A stretch of 64,000 nt of DNA from the NCBI GenBank assembly GCA_030247555.1, contig JAOTSD010000005.1, positions 1 through 64,000 on the forward strand, given 5' to 3'. Shown piece by piece: positions 38,216 to 48,030 of this stretch. Each line of letters begins with the position of its first letter. Position 1 is the first letter of the stretch. This stretch comes from Siculibacillus sp. (GTDB lineage: Bacteria; Pseudomonadota; Alphaproteobacteria; Rhizobiales; Ancalomicrobiaceae). The position numbers and the translations under genes are program-made. The notes beneath the pieces are model-generated. The model searched no databases. It saw only the letters and a program-made list of their open reading frames with translations, and was not told the origin of the DNA.

Positions 38216-39244
38216 ATGCGCCTCGCCCGCCGTCGCCGCGAAGGTACGATCGACTACTGGCCGGGCTTCGTCGACGCTCTGTCGACGCTGCTCCTGGTCA
38301 TCATCTTCCTGCTGTCGGTGTTCATGCTGGCGCAGTATTTCCTGTCGCGCGAGATCTCCGGCAAGGACACGGCGCTGTCGAAGCTCAACCGCCAGATCGC
38401 CGAGCTCACCCAGCTCCTTTCGCTCGAACGCGCCGGCAAGGCCGACGGCGACGATCAGGTGGCACGGCTGAGGGCGGGTCTCGCCGCCGCCGAGGACGAG
38501 AAGGCGCGTCTCGCCGGCCTCCTCGCCGCCCGCGACGGCGTCGCCGCGGCGAGCGGAGGGGCGGCGACCTCGGCCGGCCTCGCCCTCGACGCGGAGAAGC
38601 GGATCTCCGCCCAGGCGCTCGCCCAGGTCGAACTGCTCAACCAGCAGATCTCGGCGCTGCGCCGTCAGATCGCGGCGCTCGAACAGGCGCTCGACGCCAC
38701 CGAGAGCCGTGACCGCGAGAGCCAGACCAAGATCGCCGACCTCGGCAAACGCCTCAATCTGGCGCTGGCGCAGCGGGTCCAGGAGTTGCAGCAGTACCGT
38801 TCCGACTTCTTCGGCCGGTTGCGCGAGATCCTCGGCAATCGCCCGGGCATCCGAGTCGTCGGCGACCGCTTCGTCTTTCAGTCCGAGGTGCTGTTCCCCG
38901 TCGGCTCCGACCAGATCGACGAGGCGGGCAACGTCGCCGTCGACCGGCTGGCGGCGGCGGTGGTCGATCTCGAGCGCGAGATCCCGCCGGAAGTCGCCTG
39001 GACGCTGCGCATCGACGGCCACACCGACGCCCGCCCGATCGCCCCCGGCGGCCGCTTCCGCTCCAACTGGGAACTGTCGTCGGCCCGCGCCATCGCGGTG
39101 GTCCGCCGCCTGATCGATCGCGGGGTGTCGCCGAAACATCTGGTCGCCGCTGGTTTCGGCGAGTTCCAGCCGGTCGAGGAAGGGGCGACCGAGGAGGTCT
39201 ACGGCCGCAACCGCCGCATCGAGATCCGCCTCACCGATCGCTGA
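38216..39244 (+). CDS. MotB/OmpA-like peptidoglycan-binding partner
   Basis: A 342-residue protein with one transmembrane helix near residues 18-42. It carries the conserved channel Asp in YWPGFVDALSTLLLVIIFLL, as in MotB. A long periplasmic coiled coil of about 150 residues follows (LNRQIAELTQLL, LNQQISALRRQI), then a C-terminal OmpA domain (about 225-342) with peptidoglycan-binding residues in RIDGHTDARPI and NWELSSARA, and RNRRIEIRL at the end. The coiled coil is much longer than in flagellar MotB, so it could span far into the periplasm. The ATG at 38216 is used; a GTG at 38207 overlaps the upstream stop. Confidence 0.87.
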   Translation: MRLARRRREGTIDYWPGFVDALSTLLLVIIFLLSVFMLAQYFLSREISGKDTALSKLNRQIAELTQLLSLERAGKADGDDQVARLRAGLAAAEDEKARLAGLLAARDGVAAASGGAATSAGLALDAEKRISAQALAQVELLNQQISALRRQIAALEQALDATESRDRESQTKIADLGKRLNLALAQRVQELQQYRSDFFGRLREILGNRPGIRVVGDRFVFQSEVLFPVGSDQIDEAGNVAVDRLAAAVVDLEREIPPEVAWTLRIDGHTDARPIAPGGRFRSNWELSSARAIAVVRRLIDRGVSPKHLVAAGFGEFQPVEEGATEEVYGRNRRIEIRLTDR

Positions 39245-39266
39245 GGCGAGCGAGGATCACTCCGCC

Positions 39267-39899
39267 ATGAGCGCGCCCACGGACACCGAAACCGAGGAAG
39301 TCGCGGCCGATCCTCGCCGCGCCGCCCCCGGCATTGCCGCAGCCGCGCCGGCGATGCCCGTGCGCTTCCCTCCCGGCGTCGCCGGCAAGCGCCGAAAACC
39401 CTGGCTCGCCCGCCGGCGCGCGTTGCGGGGGACCGTCACCGCGATGATCGACCTCGCCTCGGCGCATCTGCCGGAGGTGGTCGATCTGTGGGTGGAGTCG
39501 TGGCGTCGGACGTTGCCGCATATCGATTTCGACGCGCGGCGGGGTTGGCTGGTCGATCACCTCGAAGAAGCGCGGGCGAAGGGGGCGGTGGTCCGGCTGG
39601 CGGTGGTCGGCACCGGCGAGATCGCCGGCTTCGTGCTGATCGATCCGGCGAGCGGCTATCTCGATCAGATCGCGGTCCATCCCGAATTCTGGGGTGGCGG
39701 CGTCGCCGAGGTGCTGCTCGACGAGGCGCGGCGGTGGTCGCCGCAGCGGATCGTCCTCGACGTCAACGCCGACAATCCGCGCGCCGTCGCCTTCTATGTG
39801 CGCCAGGGGTTCGGCGAGATCGGGCGCGGGGTCAATCCGCGCTCGGGATTGGCGACGCTGAAGCTCGAGTGGCGGGCGGGGGAGACCTCCGGCACGTGA
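39267..39899 (+). CDS. GNAT-family N-acetyltransferase
   Basis: A 210-residue protein. A GNAT domain covers about 60-205: IDLASAHLPEVVDLWVESWR, the acetyl-CoA strand YLDQIAVHPEFWGGGVAEVLL with its Q/RxxGxG-like loop, and VAFYVRQGFGEIG. The first 58 residues are Ala/Pro-rich and may be disordered or outside the true gene; an internal ATG near 39444 would start directly at the domain. Substrate is unknown. It begins 22 bp after the MotB-like gene, so it may share the transcript. Confidence 0.78.
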   Translation: MSAPTDTETEEVAADPRRAAPGIAAAAPAMPVRFPPGVAGKRRKPWLARRRALRGTVTAMIDLASAHLPEVVDLWVESWRRTLPHIDFDARRGWLVDHLEEARAKGAVVRLAVVGTGEIAGFVLIDPASGYLDQIAVHPEFWGGGVAEVLLDEARRWSPQRIVLDVNADNPRAVAFYVRQGFGEIGRGVNPRSGLATLKLEWRAGETSGT

Positions 39900-39919
39900 C
39901 CGAAACCCCGAAACGTCGA

Positions 39920-39939
39920 CGGCGGGCCGAGGCCCGCCG
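39920..39939. terminator. Terminator-like hairpin between convergent genes
   Basis: CGGCGGGC pairs with GCCCGCCG around CGAG, followed by CGTTGTTCTC. It is placed between the GNAT stop and the convergent small gene. Confidence 0.45.
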
Positions 39940-39968
39940 CGTTGTTCTCGTCACGGTCGTCGCGCGTC

Positions 39969-40241
39969 TCAGGCGGCGCAGCGCTTGAAGAGATCGTCCA
40001 GCGCCTGGAGGCGGCTGTTCATCGACTCGTTCATGGCGCGGGCGACGGGAATGGCGGCGATGCCGATCCGCTTGCCGGTCACCAGATCGACGGAGATCTC
40101 GCCGCCCTCGCCGTCCACCGCGACGGCGCGCACCGACGGCAGATCCGAGACCATGGCGGCGATGAGGTTGGTCATTTCGGCGACGGAGAGGCGGGCCTTG
40201 CCGATGAGTTCGTCCGCATGGACACGATGGCCGGCATTCAT
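39969..40241 (-). CDS. Small protein of unknown function
   Basis: A 90-residue soluble protein. A helix near the N-terminus (ADELIGKARLSVAEMTNLIAAM) and a beta segment (RAVAVDGEGGEISVDLVTG) are followed by a C-terminal helix (SMNSRLQALDDLFKRCAA). There is no signal peptide or membrane helix. I do not recognise the family. The ATG at 40241 (MNAGHRVHADEL) is chosen because upstream residues in the longer frame look noncoding. It faces a 700-bp region containing a candidate small RNA. Confidence 0.55.
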   Translation of the reverse strand: MNAGHRVHADELIGKARLSVAEMTNLIAAMVSDLPSVRAVAVDGEGGEISVDLVTGKRIGIAAIPVARAMNESMNSRLQALDDLFKRCAA

Positions 40242-40659
40242 GATCGAGTCACCCCGGTATTCGCCGGACCTTCCCTGCGAAGGTCGTTCGGCTTTGTATC
40301 GAATGTTATCGACCGGCGGTTGCTCGAGATTTAACTCTCGCATCCTCGGTCACGACTCGGCCGCTTCCTCGCACCGTATGGTGAACGTTTCATGTCCCGG
40401 TTCTGATGCCGGGTGAATTCTGTCCGGTGTCGCTCGGCGACGGTGGTCCACCGCCGGCGCAGGACATCTGGGGATCGCTCGTGGCATTTTGATGGCCGTA
40501 TCCCGCAGTGCAAAAATAGAACTCGGCACCGCACAAGTCCATCGGAATGCGGGCTCCTCCGGGAGAACCCGGATGTTCCACGGGCGCCCGATCGTCTCGA
40601 CATGGCACGGCATCGGTGGAAATCATCGTCCCGATTCATCGAATATTAAGGTTTCTTCT
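40242..40659. other. Gene-poor region, left part
   Basis: About 420 bp with slightly lower GC. Several overlapping short open frames on both strands share the same sequence and none looks like a real protein. The right end may contain the promoter of the candidate small RNA (GAATATTAAG at 40641-40650), but no matching -35 is visible. Confidence 0.5.
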
Positions 40660-40766
40660 TCAGAGTGAGCGTATCCAGTCATCTGGGTGAGAGTGGTTCC
40701 ATCCACTCTGTTCGACGCCTCCCTGTAGACTTCCGCCGAGCCGCGCCATCGCGCGGCTCTTTTTTT
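40660..40766 (+). ncRNA. Candidate trans-acting small RNA
   Basis: A roughly 107-nt stretch with two stem-loops: AGAGTGG/CCACTCT around TTCCAT (about 40690-40709), and a 9-bp terminator stem followed by seven T (40738-40766). Between them lies an unpaired pyrimidine-rich GCCTCCCTG, complementary to a Shine-Dalgarno sequence. There is no upstream gene on this strand for the terminator to serve: the nearest plus-strand gene ends at 39899 beyond its own hairpin. Layout resembles alphaproteobacterial sRNAs with anti-SD loops. The 5' end is a guess. Confidence 0.45.
40738..40766 (+). terminator. Strong intrinsic terminator of the candidate small RNA
   Basis: GAGCCGCGC pairs with GCGCGGCTC around CATC, immediately followed by a run of seven T. 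It is the clearest Rho-independent terminator in the window. Confidence 0.85.
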
Positions 40767-40942
40767 GCGAAGCCGGGCGGATTCGTGAGTCGACGTTAAC
40801 CTCGACGCGGTATTTCTCGGAGCGATGGGGCAATGTCGGCCGTTTCGGCATCGAGCGTGCACGGCAACCCCGGGGTCCCGGATCGGGACGCATGGACCCC
40901 GAACGCTCGACGTGCGACGTTTCGATGAGGAGGCCGGCCGCG

Positions 40943-41485
40943 ATGAACCACGACACCACCCCGGACAGCGGCGACGCGCGCGGCGAAACCATCGATTTCG
41001 CCAGTCGGTTCGCCGGATCCGAGACTTTCCGAATTCTGTTCCGCGAGGGGATGCAGCTGGTGGAGGAGACCGCCACCTACCTCGACGGTCCGGGCCGGTC
41101 GGAATCGAAGGGCCTGTCGCGTGCGGCCTCGTTGATCTACGCCACCGAATCGATGCGCCTGACCACCCGGCTGATGCAGCTCGCCTCCTGGCTCCTGCTG
41201 CAGCGGGCGGTGAACGAAGGCGAGATGACCCAGCAACAGGCCGGCCTGGAGAAGTCGAAGGTGCGCATCGACGGCCCCACGTCCGCGCGCGGCGGACCGG
41301 GCTGGGACGAGGTGCCGGAGGCGTTGCGGCTGTTGGTCGAGCGCTCGCAGCGTCTCCAGGAGCGCATCCGTCGCCTCGACGACGCCATCTACGCCGAGGA
41401 GGCTCCGACCGACGCCGCCCCGGCGCCGAACCCGGTCGGCGAGCAACTCGGCCTGCTCAGCCGCGCCTTCGGGTCCGAGGACTGA
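40943..41485 (+). CDS. DUF1465/RcdA-family protein
   Basis: A 180-residue soluble protein, mostly helical. It carries the family signature FREGMQLVEETATYLDGPG and ESMRLTTRLMQLASWLLLQ, followed by a helical LVERSQRLQERIRRLDDAIY segment. The family (Pfam RcdA) includes the Caulobacter adaptor that helps deliver CtrA to ClpXP, linking it to cell-cycle proteolysis. The equivalence with Caulobacter RcdA is by family only. The ATG at 40943 is chosen with GAGGAGG upstream; earlier in-frame ATGs exist at 40892 and 40925. A bidirectional hairpin follows. Confidence 0.88.
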   Translation: MNHDTTPDSGDARGETIDFASRFAGSETFRILFREGMQLVEETATYLDGPGRSESKGLSRAASLIYATESMRLTTRLMQLASWLLLQRAVNEGEMTQQQAGLEKSKVRIDGPTSARGGPGWDEVPEALRLLVERSQRLQERIRRLDDAIYAEEAPTDAAPAPNPVGEQLGLLSRAFGSED

Positions 41486-41520
41486 CCGGCTTCGACCACC
41501 TTTCCGCGACGACGACACCG

Positions 41521-41558
41521 ACCGCCGCCGGGGCCTCCCGGGCGGCGGTTCGTCTTTC
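41521..41558. terminator. Bidirectional terminator between convergent genes
   Basis: ACCGCCGCC pairs with GGCGGCGGT, with inner GGG/CCC pairs, followed by TCGTCTTTC on the plus strand. It separates the RcdA-family gene from the EamA gene. Confidence 0.65.
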
Positions 41559-41563
41559 ATGGC

Positions 41564-42454
41564 TCACGCCGTGCCGCTGCGGCGGAAGATACGGCCGTCG
41601 ACGACGGCGAGCCCGACACCGATCAGCGCGACGCCGGCGAGATGCTGCGTGGCGAGGTGCTCGCCGAGGAAGACCCAGCCGAGCAGGATGGCGGACGGCG
41701 GAATGAGGAAGGTGACGAACATGGTGTTGGTCGGACCGACCGCCGTGGTCAGGCGGAAGAACAGGATGTAGGCGAGGGCGGTCGACAGGAGCGCCAGCGC
41801 CAGCACGGCGGCGATCGCGGTCGCCCCCGGCGCGGCGTGTCGCCAAGGCGGGTCGAGCAGAAGGACGGCCGGGGCGAGCACCAGGCTCGAGCAGGTGAGC
41901 TGACCGGCGGCGGTGGCGATCGGCGGCCGCCCGCGGAAGCGCCGGCTCCACAGGCCCGAGAAGCCGTAGGAGAGCGCCGCGCCGAGGCAGGCGAGCTCGG
42001 CGAGGAGATGATCGCCGAGACCGGTCAGCGCATCGATGCCGACGAGCACCGCCACGCCGGCGAAGGCGACGGCGACGCCGACCGCCTTGAGCGGCGTGGC
42101 CTTGTCGTCGGCGGTGAAGAGATGGGCGACGATGACGCCGAAGATCGGCGTGGTGGCGTTGAGGATCGAGGCGAGGCCGGCGCCGATGGTCCGCTGTCCC
42201 CAGACGATGAGGACGAAGGGGACGATGTTGTTGAGCAGTCCCATCACCAGATGATCGCGCCAGGCGCGGCGGCCGCGCGGCATCTCGACGCCGGCGAGGC
42301 GGGCGACGACGAGCAGCACCGCGGCGGCGACGGCGACGCGGGCGAGCACCACCGAGAGGGTCGGGATCTCGGCCACCGCGACGCGGATGAAAAGGAACGA
42401 TCCGCCCCACAGGAGCGACAGGGTGAGGAGCATTCCCCAAGCGGCGGCTGGCAT
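41564..42454 (-). CDS. EamA-family (DMT) transporter
   Basis: A 296-residue inner-membrane exporter with ten helices formed by two EamA repeats. The first starts near residue 5 (LTLSLLWGGSFLFIRVAVAE) and the second near 145. Typical motifs are ASILNATTPIFGVIVAHLF and STALAYILFFRLTTAVGPT. Family members export amino acids, nucleosides or other metabolites; substrate unknown. The ATG at 42454 (MPAAAWGML) is chosen because it places the first helix at the N-terminus. A second, diverged EamA gene lies immediately upstream. Confidence 0.9.
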   Translation of the reverse strand: MPAAAWGMLLTLSLLWGGSFLFIRVAVAEIPTLSVVLARVAVAAAVLLVVARLAGVEMPRGRRAWRDHLVMGLLNNIVPFVLIVWGQRTIGAGLASILNATTPIFGVIVAHLFTADDKATPLKAVGVAVAFAGVAVLVGIDALTGLGDHLLAELACLGAALSYGFSGLWSRRFRGRPPIATAAGQLTCSSLVLAPAVLLLDPPWRHAAPGATAIAAVLALALLSTALAYILFFRLTTAVGPTNTMFVTFLIPPSAILLGWVFLGEHLATQHLAGVALIGVGLAVVDGRIFRRSGTA

Positions 42455-42554
42455 GTCGGGCCTCCGATGACGATCGACGGGAGCATGGCGATGCTGGGCG
42501 CCGAGCACCACCCGTTTTGCGACGAACCGGACGGCGTCCGCCGCGACCTTCGTC

Positions 42555-43460
42555 TCAGCGCTTCTGCGCCGCGACGATCCCCACCATCACCAACACGAGA
42601 CCCGCACCCTGATACCAACCGACCCGCTCGCCGAGGAAGGCGACCGACATGGCGGCGCCGAAGACCGGGTTGAGGTTGATGAACACGCCGGCGCGGGCGG
42701 GTCCGATCAGTTCGACGCCGCGGATGAAGAAGATCTGGGCGAGGAAGGACGGAAAGATCGCCACGTAGGCGGTGATCGCCCAGCCCTTCGCCGTGGGCCA
42801 GTGGAAGGGCAGCGTGGCGATCTCCCCCACCAGCAGCGGCAGCGAGGTGAGGAAGGCGATGCCGGCCATGGCGGTGAAGAAGGAGAGTGAGGAGACCGCC
42901 GGCCGCTCCTCGAGGCCGATGGTGTAGATCGCATAGGCCAGGGTGGCGCCGAGCATGAAGAGGTCGCCGATGTTGAAGGCGAGGGTGGCGGCGACCGCGA
43001 GGTCGCCGCGGATCGCCACCAGCGCCACGCCGGCGAGCGCCGACACGATGCCGAGCCCCTGGATCGGCCGGATCGGCCGGCCGCGGACCACCCAGGCCAT
43101 GGCGAAGACGAACAGGGGGAAGGAGCCCTGGATGATCGACATGTTGGCGCCGGTGGTGAAATGGGCGGCGGCGTAGAAGAAGGCGGTGAAGGCGGTGTAG
43201 CCGGAGACCCCGAGCAACAGCAGAAACCACGGCCGCCCGCGCATCGACGGCCAGTCGGCGGCGAAGGCACGGCGGTTGAGCGCCGCCAGCGCGACGAAGA
43301 CGATCCCCCAGCGCAGCACCACCAGTTGCATCGGCAGGATCTCACCGACGGCGAGGCGTCCGGCGACGACGTTGCCGGCCCACTGCAGAGCGGCGAGCGA
43401 CAGGAGCAGATAGGGGCGGTCGAAGAAGCGCCGCGTCGCGGAGGGTGTGTCGCCGAGCAT
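42555..43460 (-). CDS. EamA-family (DMT) transporter
   Basis: A 301-residue ten-helix exporter. The first EamA repeat begins near residue 15 (YLLLSLAALQWAGNVVAGRL), with FFYAAAHFTTGANMSIIQ at the repeat junction, and the second ends in FINLNPVFGAAMSVAFLGE. It is clearly distinct from its neighbour downstream, so this is an old duplication or a coincidental pair. Both are on the minus strand, 100 bp apart. Substrate unknown. Confidence 0.9.
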   Translation of the reverse strand: MLGDTPSATRRFFDRPYLLLSLAALQWAGNVVAGRLAVGEILPMQLVVLRWGIVFVALAALNRRAFAADWPSMRGRPWFLLLLGVSGYTAFTAFFYAAAHFTTGANMSIIQGSFPLFVFAMAWVVRGRPIRPIQGLGIVSALAGVALVAIRGDLAVAATLAFNIGDLFMLGATLAYAIYTIGLEERPAVSSLSFFTAMAGIAFLTSLPLLVGEIATLPFHWPTAKGWAITAYVAIFPSFLAQIFFIRGVELIGPARAGVFINLNPVFGAAMSVAFLGERVGWYQGAGLVLVMVGIVAAQKR

Positions 43461-43548
43461 GGATCCGGTCCGGTGGAGCGCGGAACAGAGCCGAGGCGTA
43501 CCCGCCTGTAAAGCGGTTTCGGCGAGGGGGAGACCCGCGGGAGCCGGT

Positions 43549-44487
43549 TCAGCAGGCCAGATAGATGGTCTGCACCACGTCGGAAACCCCCGAAGCGTGG
43601 TCGCCGGCGGAAGAGGACTGGGCGGCGACGACCCGATTGCGGCCCGAAGTCTTGGCGGCGTAGAGAGCGACGTCGACGTTCTTCATCATCTGGTCGACCG
43701 ATTGTCCGCGGAGGTGTTCGGCCACGCCGACCGACACGGTGACTCGGAGCACGGTGTCGGTGATGTCGATCACGGTCGACTCGATGGCGGCGCGCAGCCG
43801 TTCCGCTTCATGGTAGGCGTCGAGCAGATCCCAGCCGTCGAGCAGGACGGCGAACTCCTCGCCGCCGAGCCGACCGGGCGAGCCGACGTGACGGCGAATC
43901 ACCTCGGCGACGGCCTTGAGGACCAGATCGCCGGCGTCGTGACCCCAGGTGTCGTTGACCCGCTTGAAGTGATCGATGTCGAACATGACCACCGACAGGG
44001 GTGAGCCGGAGCCGCTACGCAGGCAGGCTTCCTCGGCACGGTCGAAGAAGGCGCGGCGATTGGGCAGGGCGGTGAGCGGGTCGATGGTGGCCAGGCGCAC
44101 CAGTTCGTGCTGGGCGCGGGTCATGCGCTCGGCGGCGCGCAGGCGGGCGAAGAGTTCGGTGGCCACGGGCGGCTTGGTGATGAAGTCGTCGGCCCCCGAA
44201 TCGAGCGCCTCGATCAGGCGGTCGCGGTCGTGGCTCGACGACATGGCGACGACGTAGATCGGGTGGCGCGAGTTGGCGATCAGGCGCGCTTCCCAGCACA
44301 GTTCCAGCCCGGAAACGTTGGGCACCTCGAAGGAGGTGAGCAGCACGTCGACGCCGTCGTCGCCCTGCAGACATTCGAGCGCGGCGGCGCCGTCGGTGAA
44401 GGGCAGGACCTCGTGCCCACCATCGACCAGCATCTTGGTCATCAGTTTCAACCCGATCCTGCTCGGGTCCGCCAACAGGATGCGCAT
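43549..44487 (-). CDS. Diguanylate cyclase with degenerate receiver domain (PleD-like)
   Basis: A 312-residue cytosolic enzyme that makes c-di-GMP from two GTP. The receiver-like domain (about 1-120) has Ser where the phosphoacceptor Asp is expected (LLTSFEVPNVSG), while the Lys of TKPP remains. The GGDEF domain (about 140-300) has an intact active site GRLGGEEFAVLL and DIDHFKRVND metal residues. The inhibitory RxxD site upstream of GGEEF is RHVG, so product inhibition is probably lost. The start at 44487 is the usual MRILLADPSRIG. Regulation is therefore unlikely to be by phosphorylation. Confidence 0.9.
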   Translation of the reverse strand: MRILLADPSRIGLKLMTKMLVDGGHEVLPFTDGAAALECLQGDDGVDVLLTSFEVPNVSGLELCWEARLIANSRHPIYVVAMSSSHDRDRLIEALDSGADDFITKPPVATELFARLRAAERMTRAQHELVRLATIDPLTALPNRRAFFDRAEEACLRSGSGSPLSVVMFDIDHFKRVNDTWGHDAGDLVLKAVAEVIRRHVGSPGRLGGEEFAVLLDGWDLLDAYHEAERLRAAIESTVIDITDTVLRVTVSVGVAEHLRGQSVDQMMKNVDVALYAAKTSGRNRVVAAQSSSAGDHASGVSDVVQTIYLAC

Positions 44488-44916
44488 CTGCGCCGAACTC
44501 CGGAGACTGCTTCAGGGGGGCGGTCATCGCCGATCTCGAGGGAAGACGGAGCACACGGGCGCCGGCCGAGTTTCCGTCCTCCCTCCATTGGAGGAAGTGT
44601 CGGTTACCGATCGGTTGACGATCGCTGCGACATTTCAGCATATCCTCTCCGGTGGCACATTCGGCGGTACACTCCTTTCGCGCGAGGCGGTTCGCCGGCT
44701 TCGGACACGGGTTCGACCGGGGTCGCCTCCACGGGGGAATACGTCTATAGTCCGCGCGCCGAGCGGGCCGGACAGCGTTTCCCGTCGTTTCGGCATGGGT
44801 GATCGCGTGCCGCCGTCGGCGCGCCCCTTCCGACGTCGCCGGATCGCCGGACGTGGGAGGAGCGCCGGGGCGTCGGTGTCGGAACGTCCGGGCGAACCGG
44901 AGCAGGAAAGGGCGAG
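44488..44916. other. Divergent intergenic region, cyclase versus purA
   Basis: About 430 bp. It contains a CTCC-ATT-GGAG hairpin near 44582, a 10-bp palindrome ACCGATCGGT (44606-44615) and the promoter candidate at 44615-44644. TATAGT at 44746-44751 is another possible -10 without a matching -35. No gene is supported. Confidence 0.5.
44615..44644 (+). promoter_or_regulatory. Possible sigma-70 promoter for purA
   Basis: TTGACG is followed after 18 bp by CATATC. It would give a leader of about 265 nt before purA. Hexamer match only; no other support. Confidence 0.3.
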
Positions 44917-46209
<1,293 letters not shown>

Positions 46210-46232
46210 GGACGACACGCGGAGACGGTAAT

Positions 46233-46266
46233 CCACCGCGAGACGCGGCGCGGTGGTTTCGTTTTC
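46233..46266 (+). terminator. Intrinsic terminator after purA
   Basis: CCACCGCG pairs with CGCGGTGG around an 8-nt loop, followed by TTTCGTTTT. It lies 23 bp after the purA stop. Confidence 0.7.
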
Positions 46267-46416
46267 GGCGCGGTGTGATTACATCGCGAAGTCGACGATG
46301 CGCCGAGGCGGGGCGCGGCGGCGGCATCGCCGGAGTCGGTACGACGAGGGCGGGGAACCGTTCGACCCGGAACGAAGAGTGGCGGCTCTCGCGAACGGGT
46401 CTCTCAGAGGCGGGTG

Positions 46417-47985
46417 ATGGCTGACTATCATGCGATCCTGAAACGGGCGATCACGGCCCTGCCTTCGCCGATCGGCGAAGCTCGGCGCGCGGTCTACGAG
46501 AAGGCGCGCACGGCCCTCGTCAATCAGCTGAAGTCCTTCGATCCGCCGCTCTCGGCCTCCGAGATCACCCAGCAGCGTCTGCAACTCGAAGACGCCATCC
46601 GCAAGGTCGAGTCCGAGGCCGCCAAGGGGTTGCTGCGCCAGGCGCACGCCGCGGCGACCGGTACCACCTTGCCGCCGACGCCGGCGGTCGCCGAGCCGAC
46701 GCCCGAACCCGTCCCCACGCCCGTCCCGACCACGGTCGAACCGACGATCCGCCCACCGACCGCCCCGCCGCCCGGCTCGCCGGTCGCGGTGGCCGCGCCG
46801 GGGGCGATGGTGATCCCGCCGCGGATCGAACCGGAGGCGCCGGCCGCTCCGCCCGCCGTCGGAGCGACCGGCGTGCTCAAGCGCGCCGTCGACGAGGCCG
46901 GCGCTCTCGGCGGGGCCACCGCCGAACTCGGACGCCAAGCCCGCGGCGCCCTCGCCGACGCGGTCGCCGAGACGCCCGCCGCCGCCGCTTTCGGACGCGA
47001 GACCACCATTCCGCCGACGCGCCGGACGGAAAAGGAGAAGCGCCGCCGTCGCCGCCAGGAGGTGGTGGCCGGCGAAGTGCCGCCTTCGCGCCTGCCGTTG
47101 ATGGTCGGCGTCGGTGTCGCCATCCTGGTGGTCGGTATCGGCATCGTGGCGCTGTGGAGCCAGCGCGAGGCGATCTCCGCATTCTTCGGTGGCGCCAAGG
47201 CGCCGATCGTCGACATGGCGCAGCGCCAGAGCGGCGAGAAGCTCGTCCCCAAGGCGAGCGACCGGCTGTCGAGCGACGACGCCGCCGGCCGCGGCAATCC
47301 GGTGAAGCCGGTGCCGACGCAGACGATCAATCCCAACGCCGCCGCGCCGCAACTCCAGTCCGCCGGCGCCGCGACGCCCCCCGTGGCCCAGACCGAGGCC
47401 GCCAAGCCGGCGGCGCCGAAGGCGCAGGCGGTGCCGCTCGTCGCCCAGAAGGCGATCCTCTACGAAGAGGGCAAGGCCGGCGGCGGACAGGCGCAGATCT
47501 CGCCGGGCAAGGTGGTCTGGACGGTGGTGCCCGACCCGACCGATCCGAAGGCAGGCGCGGTCAAGCTCGAGGCCCGCATCGAGATCCCCGAGCGGGGTTT
47601 CGCCATGAACATGCAGATGCGGCCGAACGGCGACACGTCGTTTCCGGCGAGCCATCTGATCGAGCTCAAGTTCACCGTGCCGGCGGATTTCGACGGCAAG
47701 TCGGTGAACAACGTGCCGGGCCTGATCATGAAGACGACCGAGCAGGCGCGGGGCGATCCGCTCGTCGGCGCCGCCGCCAAGGTCGCCGACAACTTCTTCT
47801 GGGTGGCGCTCGGCGCATCGGAGCAGGAGCGCGCCCGCAACCTCAAGATGATCAGGGAGCGGGGCTGGATCGACGTGCCGCTGCTCTACGAGAGCGGACG
47901 ACGGGCGATCCTGACGCTCGAGAAGGCCGGGGCCGGCGATCAGGCGGTCACGGACGCGCTGACCGCTTGGGGGCAGGGTGGCTGA
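46417..47985 (+). CDS. Single-span membrane protein of unknown function
   Basis: A 522-residue protein. A helical N-terminal cytoplasmic region (about 1-75, DYHAILKRAITALPSPIGEA, ALVNQLKSF) precedes a long Pro/Ala-rich linker and a basic KEKRRRRRQE block. One transmembrane helix lies at about 228-248 (LMVGVGVAILVVGIGIVALW), followed by another low-complexity stretch. A globular C-terminal domain of about 170 residues (ILYEEGKAGGGQAQISPGKV to the end) has predicted beta structure and is probably periplasmic. I do not recognise it; similar proteins occur in Rhizobiales. The ATG at 46417 is used; a GTG at 46414 is in frame. Confidence 0.7.
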   Translation: MADYHAILKRAITALPSPIGEARRAVYEKARTALVNQLKSFDPPLSASEITQQRLQLEDAIRKVESEAAKGLLRQAHAAATGTTLPPTPAVAEPTPEPVPTPVPTTVEPTIRPPTAPPPGSPVAVAAPGAMVIPPRIEPEAPAAPPAVGATGVLKRAVDEAGALGGATAELGRQARGALADAVAETPAAAAFGRETTIPPTRRTEKEKRRRRRQEVVAGEVPPSRLPLMVGVGVAILVVGIGIVALWSQREAISAFFGGAKAPIVDMAQRQSGEKLVPKASDRLSSDDAAGRGNPVKPVPTQTINPNAAAPQLQSAGAATPPVAQTEAAKPAAPKAQAVPLVAQKAILYEEGKAGGGQAQISPGKVVWTVVPDPTDPKAGAVKLEARIEIPERGFAMNMQMRPNGDTSFPASHLIELKFTVPADFDGKSVNNVPGLIMKTTEQARGDPLVGAAAKVADNFFWVALGASEQERARNLKMIRERGWIDVPLLYESGRRAILTLEKAGAGDQAVTDALTAWGQGG

Positions 47986-48030
47986 GCCGCCGGAACGGAC
48001 AACCCCGTGGCCCCGCGAGAGGAGATTCCG

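Noticed and set aside
37197..39244. Zorya-type antiphage system
   Set aside because: ZorA/ZorB-like architecture alone is not enough; no helicase (ZorD), ZorC or ZorE gene is adjacent.
40331..40649. Overlapping short open frames on both strands
   Set aside because: They share the same noncoding sequence and none has a convincing start, motif or composition.
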